Shown in pieces: positions 33,419-40,519 of a stretch of 64,000 nt of DNA. The notes under the pieces are model-generated. The model searched no databases, was not told where the DNA came from, and worked only from the letters and a program-made list of their open reading frames with translations. Source of the DNA: Ruminococcus sp. (GTDB lineage Bacteria > Bacillota > Clostridia > Oscillospirales > Ruminococcaceae); assembly GCA_017620025.1 (NCBI GenBank), contig JAFZRF010000055.1, forward strand, positions 1 through 64,000. The letters are read 5' to 3'. How positions within the stretch are numbered: position 1 is the first letter of the stretch; every line of letters starts with the position of its first letter. Both the position numbers and the translations under genes were made by a program.

Positions 33419-34524
33419 ACAAAAGAACTCTTGCAGCTGCTCTGACCGGTTATCTTATCCCCTGCTTGATCGTTTGCTCTGTGGGTAATATCACACTGGA
33501 GGCACTGCTCAACTACATAACCGACTGGTGCGCATCGGTCATCTACAGCTATGACAATCCTTCACAGGCAGCTTCTGTTGAACGGATATACCGGCTGCTG
33601 CGCTATGTGAACATCATCCTTATCCCACTCTGGTCGGCTGTATGCCTGTGGGTGACGGTAAGACTTTACTGCCGCAGAGAAATAGCTCAGCCTGTCGATA
33701 CGCTGATGAAGGCCTCAGACAGGATACTCGACGAAGACCTTGATTTCCGTGTGGAGGACAGCACCGACAACGAACTCGGAAGACTGTGCGGCTCCTTTGA
33801 GAATATGCGCCGTAACCTCTATGACAGCAACTACAGCCTGTGGAAGGCACTCGAGGAAAGAAAACGTCTCAACTCAGCCTTCTCGCACGACCTCCGCACT
33901 CCTATCACCGTACTTAACGGCTACATGGAGCTGATTCAGAATTGCGGCGGAGACCTGAGTCCCGAAAAGCAGGCAGAGATAATGACAAAGATGTCAGGGC
34001 AGATCGACAGGCTGAAAAACTATACCGAGAAGATGAACAGCATCCACAAGCTCGAGGATATCATACCCGATGTGAAGGAAGTCACCTTCGGTAAGATATG
34101 TGAGCAGCTCAGCGAGAGCGGTATCCTGCTATGCGGGGAGGATGTGTTCAGCTTCACAAGTGACGGAGATGAGGATAAGGTCATAAATACCGATCCGGAG
34201 CTGCTTATGGAGATATTCCTCAATCTTGCTTCAAATGCACAGCACTACACAAATACCTGTGTGAGATGCAGTGCCAAGCTCAGCGGAGAAAATCTCCGTA
34301 TCACCGTATCTGACGACGGCAGCGGCTTCTCAGAGGAAGCAATGAGAAAGGCATGGAAGCCCTTCTACCGTGACGAGAACGAGGAGGACAAGAACCACTT
34401 CGGTCTCGGTCTTTATATATGCTGGCTTCTGAGCCGCAAGCTCGGCGGCAGTATAACTATAGAGAACAACAATGACGGCGGCGGTATGGTAACAGCTGAG
34501 ATAACATCATCCGGCAGGATATAA
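33406..34524 (+). CDS. Sensor histidine kinase
   Basis: A 372-residue membrane kinase with two helices (about 7-30 and 65-85), a short outer loop and HAMP region, then SHDLRTP with the phosphoacceptor His near 165, an N box (NLASNAQ), DDGSG and FGLGLY. I chose the ATG at 33406, which overlaps the regulator's stop by 13 bases; an in-frame upstream extension lies entirely inside the regulator gene and has no membrane or domain signal. It is the partner of the regulator encoded just before it. Confidence 0.9.
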   Translation: MDKVNKRTLAAALTGYLIPCLIVCSVGNITLEALLNYITDWCASVIYSYDNPSQAASVERIYRLLRYVNIILIPLWSAVCLWVTVRLYCRREIAQPVDTLMKASDRILDEDLDFRVEDSTDNELGRLCGSFENMRRNLYDSNYSLWKALEERKRLNSAFSHDLRTPITVLNGYMELIQNCGGDLSPEKQAEIMTKMSGQIDRLKNYTEKMNSIHKLEDIIPDVKEVTFGKICEQLSESGILLCGEDVFSFTSDGDEDKVINTDPELLMEIFLNLASNAQHYTNTCVRCSAKLSGENLRITVSDDGSGFSEEAMRKAWKPFYRDENEEDKNHFGLGLYICWLLSRKLGGSITIENNNDGGGMVTAEITSSGRI

Positions 34525-34528
34525 AAAC

Positions 34529-34591
34529 CGGAGCAGAATGAAGCTCCGTTCAAATAAGCATATTTATCAGCGGACGGCCGGCGGCCGTCCG
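34529..34591 (+). terminator. Two hairpins after the exporter/kinase genes
   Basis: CGGAGC (34529-34534) pairs with GCTCCG (34543-34548), and a perfect 9-bp stem with a 3-base loop (CGGACGGCC/GGCCGTCCG) lies at 34571-34591. Neither has a strong T-run, so termination is only probable. Confidence 0.5.
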
Positions 34592-34633
34592 TGCATTTAA
34601 CGTTATACAGCCATTTACAGAGGTGATAATGTC

Positions 34634-35785
34634 ATGGACAGGAAACTGAAAGCGGTCATAGCAATTGATTCATTCAAGGGCAGCCTGACCTCGCCCGAGG
34701 CCGGTAATGCCGCCGCAGAGGGGATACGCCGTGTCTTCCCTGATGCCGATATCGTCATCGGGCCGGTCGCAGACGGCGGCGAAGGAACTGCAGATGCGCT
34801 CGTATCAGGATTGAACGGTCAGTTCGCAGAGACAGAAGTCACCGATCCACTCGGCAGACGCATCACAGCGCGTTACGGAATACTTCCGGACAACACAGCC
34901 GTAATAGAAATGGCGGCAGCATCGGGGCTGCCCCTGCTGACTGACGCAGAGCGTGACCCAATGCACACGACTACATACGGTACGGGCGAACTGATACTCG
35001 ACGCAGTACACCGCGGCTGCCGCAGCTTCATCATCGGCATCGGCGGCAGCGCTACAAACGACGGCGGTATCGGCTGTTTGCAGGCTCTCGGATTCGGTAT
35101 GCTCGATGTCAGCGGAAAGCAGGTCGGATACGGTGCAGAGGGGCTCTCACGGCTTGCCCGCATCTCTGATACGGACGTTATACCGGAGCTGCGTGAATGC
35201 CGTTTCCATGTTGCCTGTGATGTTACGAATCCGCTTTGCGGAGAGAACGGTTGCAGTGCGGTATTTGCCCCGCAGAAGGGCGCATCCCCTGATTCGATAC
35301 CGCTTATGGACGGATATCTCCGCAGATATGCCGGACTGACAAAAAGCTGTAACTCTAAAGCCTCTCCAGATACGCCCGGGGCAGGAGCAGCGGGCGGACT
35401 CGGCTTTGCGCTGATGTACTACCTGAATGCGGAGCTCAGTCCGGGCGCTGATCTTATAATACGCATGACAGGACTCGAGGATGTAATTAAGGAGGCTGAT
35501 ATAGTCGTGACCGGCGAGGGCTGTCTCGATGCTCAGACAGCCATGGGAAAAGCCCCTGCCACAGTTGCAGGCATCGCTAAGAAGTACGGAAAACCCGTGA
35601 TAGCTTTCAGCGGCATAGTACGTGAAGGCGCAGAGCTCTGCAACGAACACGGCATCGACGCATTCTTCCCGGTCCTGCGAAGTGTGTGTACACAGGAGGA
35701 GGCTATGGACAAAACAAATGCCGGCAGTAATCTTGCCGGCACAGCAGAACAGGTATTCAGAACTATAAAGCTTCAAGTGAGGTAA
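34634..35785 (+). CDS. glxK: Glycerate kinase, GlxK/GarK family
   Basis: A 383-residue kinase of the type common in bacteria, recognised from the N-terminal DSFKGSLTS (about 12-20), the GPVADGGEGT segment (about 42-51), GIGGSATNDGG (about 136-146) and the C-terminal GEGCLDAQT region. It phosphorylates D-glycerate (members of this family usually make 2-phosphoglycerate), feeding it into glycolysis. It is 5 bases before a carbonic anhydrase gene and probably cotranscribed with it. No promoter is obvious upstream. Confidence 0.93.
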   Translation: MDRKLKAVIAIDSFKGSLTSPEAGNAAAEGIRRVFPDADIVIGPVADGGEGTADALVSGLNGQFAETEVTDPLGRRITARYGILPDNTAVIEMAAASGLPLLTDAERDPMHTTTYGTGELILDAVHRGCRSFIIGIGGSATNDGGIGCLQALGFGMLDVSGKQVGYGAEGLSRLARISDTDVIPELRECRFHVACDVTNPLCGENGCSAVFAPQKGASPDSIPLMDGYLRRYAGLTKSCNSKASPDTPGAGAAGGLGFALMYYLNAELSPGADLIIRMTGLEDVIKEADIVVTGEGCLDAQTAMGKAPATVAGIAKKYGKPVIAFSGIVREGAELCNEHGIDAFFPVLRSVCTQEEAMDKTNAGSNLAGTAEQVFRTIKLQVR

Positions 35786-35790
35786 CAGCT

Positions 35791-36360
35791 ATGCAGTCAT
35801 ACAGAATAACGGCAGACGAAGCAAAGAAACGCCTTATCGAAGGCAACCGTAAATATATTGAGCGTAAGGAGCTGAGGAACGATGTATCACCTGAGACACT
35901 TCTCAGGTTCTGCCGCAACGGTCAGCAGCCATACGCCATAATCATAAGCTGCTCGGATTCGAGGGTAGTACCGGAGCTGATATTTTCAGCCGGTATAGGC
36001 GACCTTTTTGTGATCAGAGTCGCCGGAAACGTCATCGACTCACATCAGCTCGGAAGCATAGAATACGCCGCCGAGCATCTCGGCACAGGTCTTATCGTGG
36101 TGCTCGGACACGATCACTGCGGCGCAGTAGATGCTGCCATGAACCATGAGCCTGACGGGTATATAAAGTACATCACAGACGAGATCGTAAAGGCTGTCGG
36201 CGATGAAAAGGACGAAGTGAAGGCCTGCTGCCTCAACGTAAAGCACAGCTGCGAGATAATCGAACACAGCCTTCAGATACAGAAGGACGAGAAGGAATAC
36301 GGACTCCGGGTGCTTGGTGCGATCTATCACCTTGAAAGCGGTGAGGTAGAGTTTCTGTAA
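35791..36360 (+). CDS. Beta-class carbonic anhydrase
   Basis: A 189-residue enzyme interconverting CO2 and bicarbonate. The zinc site is intact: Cys in SCSDSR (about 52-56; the Asp-Arg dyad is also there), then GHDHCGA with His and Cys ligands near 109-112. The length is typical of small bacterial beta-class enzymes, with an N-terminal helical arm. It is the second gene of a two-gene unit and is followed by a terminator. Confidence 0.94.
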   Translation: MQSYRITADEAKKRLIEGNRKYIERKELRNDVSPETLLRFCRNGQQPYAIIISCSDSRVVPELIFSAGIGDLFVIRVAGNVIDSHQLGSIEYAAEHLGTGLIVVLGHDHCGAVDAAMNHEPDGYIKYITDEIVKAVGDEKDEVKACCLNVKHSCEIIEHSLQIQKDEKEYGLRVLGAIYHLESGEVEFL

Positions 36361-36364
36361 ACAT

Positions 36365-36405
36365 AACAGCCATAAAGAATATGCTTCTTTATGGCTGTTT
36401 CTTTA
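36365..36405. terminator. Bidirectional terminator
   Basis: AACAGCCATAAAG pairs with CTTTATGGCTGTT, followed by TCTTTAT on the plus strand. Its right arm overlaps the end of the convergent acetyltransferase gene. Confidence 0.8.
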
Positions 36406-36895
36406 TCCTTACATAATAGCACATCTCGTCCCCGTGGTGAATATATCCGCCGTTACGGAGCATCACCCTGAGAGATGCAGGATTATCCCTGTGTACACGC
36501 AGGTATATCTCATCCTCAGATACATCGACCCTTATCTCGTCAAGCAGCATTCCAAGTCCACGGACAGCATATCCCCTCCCACGGAACTCCGGAGCGATAT
36601 AGTACCCGATATGTCCGCCGCCTTCGATAAGCGACTCACACAGATAATGACGGAAATGGAAAGTCCCTACAATTGTATCATCATCCCAGAGATAGTAAAC
36701 TGTCTGCGGTACCCATCCCCCAGGCAGTTCCCTGCCCTCAGACTGAGCGATGACAGTTTCAAGTGCCTTGTCAAAATCCTCACGGCTTATCCCGCAGTAT
36801 TCATTGAGGAATCCGTTATCGTCAGCAGGTACACTTCTCTGGAAAAGCCACTCCTTCTCAATGTCTGCTGTGTTTGCCTTTCTTAGTTCCATCAT
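36389..36895 (-). CDS. GNAT-family N-acetyltransferase
   Basis: A 168-residue GNAT protein. The acetyl-CoA pyrophosphate loop is visible as FRGRGYA (in a YYIAPEF context, about 99-110), and HRDNPASLRVMLRNGGY near the end matches motif B. The substrate is unknown. Two ATGs in tandem (36895 and 36892) overlap the upstream stop; the second is better spaced from AAGGAG. It is coupled to the small protein encoded upstream. Confidence 0.9.
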   Translation of the reverse strand: MMELRKANTADIEKEWLFQRSVPADDNGFLNEYCGISREDFDKALETVIAQSEGRELPGGWVPQTVYYLWDDDTIVGTFHFRHYLCESLIEGGGHIGYYIAPEFRGRGYAVRGLGMLLDEIRVDVSEDEIYLRVHRDNPASLRVMLRNGGYIHHGDEMCYYVRIKKQP

Positions 36896-37266
36896 GTCTC
36901 CTTCTTATATACAGCCACGACCCAGAGCTCACGATAATCGTCCCTTCTGTCGTATATCACGTTATCGATGACAGGCATCAGGTGGCAGAAATCCTTGCGG
37001 TCGGTGCAGAAGACACAGTACACGCCGTTCCCAAGATCAAGCTCTCCTACCCTTGTGTCATCATACTCTCCGCATTTCTTCATGCCGAATCCGGCCATAT
37101 ACTCCCCGAACACGCTCTCATCGTTGTAGCTGTCCTTTCCCATGCTCTGTGCAAGTGCTGTCAGCTCTGCCTTGACGGCGGAGTATTCCTTTCCGGTAAG
37201 CTTCGTCATAGTCCTCGCCACGCAGCTCCGGCTCTCGCTGCTCGGATCAAAATGCTCGAATCTCAT
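36892..37266 (-). CDS. Small papain-like protein candidate, unknown function
   Basis: A 124-residue soluble protein I do not recognise by name. A Cys at the start of a helix (SCVARTMTKLTGK), later a His (DFCHLMPVID) and an Asp-containing strand (VIYDRRDD) resemble small Clostridia and phage papain-like proteins with a C-x-x-R-A/T start and H-D finish. Activity is inference. I start at the ATG at 37266, with AGGAGGTG upstream; the open frame extends further but without a ribosome site. It overlaps the GNAT gene, suggesting joint expression. Confidence 0.75.
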   Translation of the reverse strand: MRFEHFDPSSESRSCVARTMTKLTGKEYSAVKAELTALAQSMGKDSYNDESVFGEYMAGFGMKKCGEYDDTRVGELDLGNGVYCVFCTDRKDFCHLMPVIDNVIYDRRDDYRELWVVAVYKKET

Positions 37267-37413
37267 ATCACACCTCCTGCAATTATCATTCTGACTGAAT
37301 ATGTAATATCTATTATACGCCGATCCTCTGATACTGTCAAGCGTCATTGTGAATATGTAGGATTTCAACAATAATCATTTTCCTGTGAAGAATATAATCG
37401 ATAGAAATGAATC

Positions 37414-37442
37414 TTGAAACCTGAGAATAATTATGGTATAAT
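37414..37442 (+). promoter_or_regulatory. Promoter of the TetR-family gene
   Basis: TTGAAA at 37414-37419 and TATAAT at 37437-37442 are 17 bases apart. A nearby TTAATGAACGTTAA (37449-37462) has TTAA at both ends and could be an autoregulatory site. Confidence 0.78.
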
Positions 37443-37487
37443 TCTACTTAATGAACGTTAATTATATTCGCAGTAAGGAGTGCAATA

Positions 37488-38090
37488 ATGGATAATACAG
37501 GTAACACAACAAGAGAAAAACTACTGTACGCAGCCCTTGATCTGTTTTCGAGCAAGGGATTCGAGGCCACTACTGTTGATGAGATCGCAGGATCCGTCGG
37601 AATGAAGGGGCCGAACATATACAACTATTTCAAGGGAAAAAAGGGGCTTATCCTGGATCTCACAGCCATGTTCGAGGATACCTACAAGGCTAAAATGAGG
37701 CTTGAAGCTAATCCGTCTGATTTCATACACTCAGCCGAGGATCTGAAAAATTTCAGCATGGAAAAGCTGAGATATACCGTCGGTGATGATAATATCCGCA
37801 AGCTCAGAAGGATAGTAACAATAGAACAATTCAGGAACGAGTATCTCAGCGAAGAAGCAACTACACATCAGTATTCAAACATAGTAGGACTGTTCACCGG
37901 TATCATGGCAAGTCTTATGAAAAAGGGAGTGGTCATACAATGCGATCCGGAACAGCTTGCTCTGATGTACGCCTCGCCCGTATCTATGCTGATACAGCTC
38001 TATGACAGAGAACCCGAAAGGCGGGACGAGATACTGATAAAGGCAGAGGCACATATCGATCTCTTCATCAAGATGTTTTGTATAAAGTGA
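37488..38090 (+). CDS. TetR-family transcriptional regulator
   Basis: A 200-residue regulator. The N-terminal helix-turn-helix (about 8-55) has the TetR pattern, with ALDLFSSKGFEATTV followed by IYNYFKGKKGL. The C-terminal ligand domain is not specific enough to suggest an inducer. It is flanked by its own promoter and a bidirectional terminator, so it is monocistronic. No adjacent target gene is obvious. Confidence 0.92.
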   Translation: MDNTGNTTREKLLYAALDLFSSKGFEATTVDEIAGSVGMKGPNIYNYFKGKKGLILDLTAMFEDTYKAKMRLEANPSDFIHSAEDLKNFSMEKLRYTVGDDNIRKLRRIVTIEQFRNEYLSEEATTHQYSNIVGLFTGIMASLMKKGVVIQCDPEQLALMYASPVSMLIQLYDREPERRDEILIKAEAHIDLFIKMFCIK

Positions 38091-38131
38091 AACGGCAGCT
38101 GATTCGCTCTGCTTCAAACTGAACGGAATAC

Positions 38132-38174
38132 AAAAACTGCTCACGGGACTTTAATCGTCCTGTGAGCAGTTTTT
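38132..38174. terminator. Bidirectional terminator
   Basis: AAAAACTGCTCAC pairs with GTGAGCAGTTTTT around a GGAC/GTCC inner stem. It serves both the TetR gene and the convergent DUF6483-like gene. Confidence 0.9.
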
Positions 38175-38182
38175 CTGTATCA

Positions 38183-38566
38183 TCATCCCTCAAACAGTAT
38201 CAGATCCGCAAGCTCAGCCAATCCGAAATCATGGAAAAACGCACTCATATCCGCTTTTATATCCGAATACTTCATATTCTCTGCGGCAAGCTTGTCGTCA
38301 TCGATCTCGCAGAGATGGGTATAGAAATCCATTCCCATGAGAAGATCATCGAAAGTACGATCCTTTGCGGCTCTGTGGAGCTCCTCGACGGCTTCTCTTA
38401 TCCTGCCTTCGTCGGAGGTTTTAAGAAGGCCGGTCAGCTTTTTCTGCTTTTCTTCGCTTTTTATGATAAGCGAAGCTCTGGTCGGAGTATCGATATTGAA
38501 GACAAGCTTCATTGCGGCTGCTACGCATTCCTTTATCTGCCTGATTATATAATCCTCTTCAAACAT
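38183..38566 (-). CDS. DUF6483-like small helical protein
   Basis: A 127-residue helical, acidic, cytoplasmic protein. The opening DYIIRQIKECV and LVFNID pattern matches small Bacillota proteins annotated DUF6483, of unknown function. Later helices contain an EELHRAAKDRTFDD segment. It is transcribed alone toward the shared terminator. I can offer no function. Confidence 0.78.
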   Translation of the reverse strand: MFEEDYIIRQIKECVAAAMKLVFNIDTPTRASLIIKSEEKQKKLTGLLKTSDEGRIREAVEELHRAAKDRTFDDLLMGMDFYTHLCEIDDDKLAAENMKYSDIKADMSAFFHDFGLAELADLILFEG

Positions 38567-38751
38567 AATTATCCCCCTTTAATCATTAACACTTTAAGAG
38601 CATATTCTCGTTACAGTCTGTAAACAAGGCATCAGAAAAAACATGATGCTTTGTTGTATACAGTTTAGCACAGTATCAGGGATATGTCAAGTATGGCATG
38701 TATCCTGCACTGAGACTGTGCGGATAAAACATCTGAAACATATTTACCCTA

Positions 38752-38807
38752 TTGATTTTTTAATTCTTTTATGATATACTGTATTTATGATCTGTCATAA
38801 TATGACA
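38752..38807 (+). promoter_or_regulatory. Promoter with 15-base palindromic operator
   Basis: TTGATT (38752-38757) and TATACT (38775-38780) are 17 bases apart. A perfect palindrome, TGTCATA-A-TATGACA, lies at 38793-38807, about 13 bases after the -10 box, where a repressor would block the start region. Confidence 0.8.
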
Positions 38808-38825
38808 TAACAGGAGGTAACGGAT

Positions 38826-39242
38826 ATGGACATCAAAAAGATTTGTATAGGCATAGTGCTGGTGATACTGGTATTCTCCGGCTGGACCATCCTAAAGAAC
38901 AAGGCTCCGGCACTTGACCCGACTCAGCTTGACTACGAGGCAATAGAAGCCGTACACAAAGAGATGGAGTCGCTCAAAAGCTCTTCCATGCTGGAAAAGG
39001 GCGGCGCCGGCGGTCAGTGGAACGTGTATGAGCTCGGCCTTATGTACGAGAAGGATGACGAGTTCTTCAAGAAGATACGCAGCGATCTCGGCGAGGATTT
39101 CCACTGGAAGCTCTCAAACGGGGATTCTATCTTCATCGGAGTACTCACTCACAGGAACTCATACCGCATATATGCAGGCTCTCCGGACGAAAGTCATATG
39201 CTCTACCCCGACTGGAATTATACGGCACTGGACAAGAAGTAA
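38826..39242 (+). CDS. Small membrane-anchored protein, unknown function
   Basis: A 138-residue protein with one N-terminal hydrophobic helix (about 5-22) without a clear cleavage site, then a soluble part (about 35-138) of mixed alpha/beta character rich in aromatic residues near the end (WNYT). I recognise no family. CAGGAGG precedes the ATG. It is monocistronic, with a palindromic operator and its own terminator, so its expression is probably regulated. Confidence 0.8.
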   Translation: MDIKKICIGIVLVILVFSGWTILKNKAPALDPTQLDYEAIEAVHKEMESLKSSSMLEKGGAGGQWNVYELGLMYEKDDEFFKKIRSDLGEDFHWKLSNGDSIFIGVLTHRNSYRIYAGSPDESHMLYPDWNYTALDKK

Positions 39243-39280
39243 CAGCCGGAGTTGTAAAGGGAATGAATAATAAGTTAACT

Positions 39281-39306
39281 GCGGGCGCACAAATGTGCCC
39301 GCTTTT
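39281..39306 (+). terminator. Rho-independent terminator
   Basis: GCGGGC pairs with GCCCGC around a short loop, followed by TTTTAC. Confidence 0.8.
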
Positions 39307-39333
39307 ACTGTCAACATAAAGAATATATATTGA

Positions 39334-39362
39334 TTGACTTCTCCTACGCAATGAGCTATAAT
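39334..39362 (+). promoter_or_regulatory. Promoter of the AraC/GyrI-like gene
   Basis: TTGACT (39334-39339) and TATAAT (39357-39362) are 17 bases apart. The leader contains GCACCA/TGGTGC arms and ends at AGAGGAGG before the start codon. Confidence 0.82.
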
Positions 39363-39461
39363 TATCTCAGCACCATACCGGACAGATTGGTGCATAAAAA
39401 GACAGGACACCTTCCGGCAAAAATGATATAATAAAATCATCAAAGAGAGGAGGCACAGGAT

Positions 39462-40355
39462 ATGGAATGGCTTACAGCTGTCAGAAAAGCGATCGATTAT
39501 ATCGAGGATCACCTCACGGATGACATCAGTGCGCAGGATGTTGCCGAACAGGTGTATATCTCTCCGTTCTTCTTCCAGCGAGGCTTTGCACTTATGACAG
39601 ACTACGGACTGAGTGAGTATATCAGGAACCGCAGGCTCTATCAGGCCGCACTTGACCTTACCGGAACGGATGACAGAGTAATCGATATCGCCCTCCGCTA
39701 CGGCTATGATACTCCGGAGAGCTTCACCAAGGCATTCTCACGCCTGCACGGTGCAACTCCTTCACAGGTACGAAACGGCGCTCCTGTAACTGCCTTTCTT
39801 CCTTTGAAGATCAGTATTTCTATCCAGGGAGGTAATCAGATGGACTACAAAATAACAACTATGTTCCCGTTCAGGGTCATAGGCTTTCAGAAAGAATTCG
39901 ACATGGAGACCGCTTACGCAGAGATACCAAAATTCTGGGCAGAGATCTGCGGAAAGTATGCGGCAAATGTCTATGCCGGAAATGATCCGGCAAATCCGTA
40001 TGAACAGGCATTAGTTGATAACTGTATCGGTGAATACGGCGTCTGCATAGATGATATCGGCGAAGGAAGGTTCCGATATCTGATTGCCGGAAAGTATACC
40101 GGAGGAGAAGTGCCGGAGGGCATGGTCATCTATGAATTTCCACGCTGCGACTGGGCGGTGTTCAACTGCGTCGGCCCGCTGCCGGAGGCTTTGCAGAGCG
40201 TGAATACACGCATCTTCAACGAATGGCTCCCCGGCAATCCGGAATATGAGATATGCGGGAATGCCAACATCGAGTGGTACGACTGTACAAGCGGCAATCA
40301 GACCGATCCGGATTACCGCAGTGCAATATGGGTGCCTGTCAGAAAAAAGTCCTGA
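39462..40355 (+). CDS. AraC-family regulator with GyrI-like ligand domain
   Basis: A 297-residue regulator. Two AraC helix-turn-helix units fill about 1-105 (the second includes IALRYGYDTPESFTKAF), and a GyrI/BmrR-type small-molecule-binding domain follows (about 125-297, with VIGFQKEF and a strand ending WVPVRKK). Proteins with this order, like Rob or TipA-type sensors, usually respond to drugs or metabolites. No efflux gene lies beside it, so its target is elsewhere or itself. Confidence 0.92.
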   Translation: MEWLTAVRKAIDYIEDHLTDDISAQDVAEQVYISPFFFQRGFALMTDYGLSEYIRNRRLYQAALDLTGTDDRVIDIALRYGYDTPESFTKAFSRLHGATPSQVRNGAPVTAFLPLKISISIQGGNQMDYKITTMFPFRVIGFQKEFDMETAYAEIPKFWAEICGKYAANVYAGNDPANPYEQALVDNCIGEYGVCIDDIGEGRFRYLIAGKYTGGEVPEGMVIYEFPRCDWAVFNCVGPLPEALQSVNTRIFNEWLPGNPEYEICGNANIEWYDCTSGNQTDPDYRSAIWVPVRKKS

Positions 40356-40374
40356 TCGATCGCTAACCAAACAG

Positions 40375-40422
40375 GCCCTGCATTTTGCTTTCCATAAACG
40401 GAAAGCGAAATGCAGGGCTTTT
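40375..40422 (+). terminator. Rho-independent terminator
   Basis: A long stem (GCCCTGCATTT to AAATGCAGGGC, extended by GCTTTCC/GGAAAGC) is followed by TTTT. Confidence 0.92.
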
Positions 40423-40454
40423 CTAAATGCCGTAAGATGACCGCAATAAATGAC

Positions 40455-40482
40455 TTGCATACGGTCGTTTTTATTGTATAAT
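40455..40482 (+). promoter_or_regulatory. Promoter of the polydockerin gene
   Basis: TTGCAT (40455-40460) and TATAAT (40477-40482) are 16 bases apart; the ATG is 38 bases downstream after GGAGG. Confidence 0.75.
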
Positions 40483-40519
40483 TAAAATTACTTATTATAT
40501 TCATCTATGGAGGAGAAAA

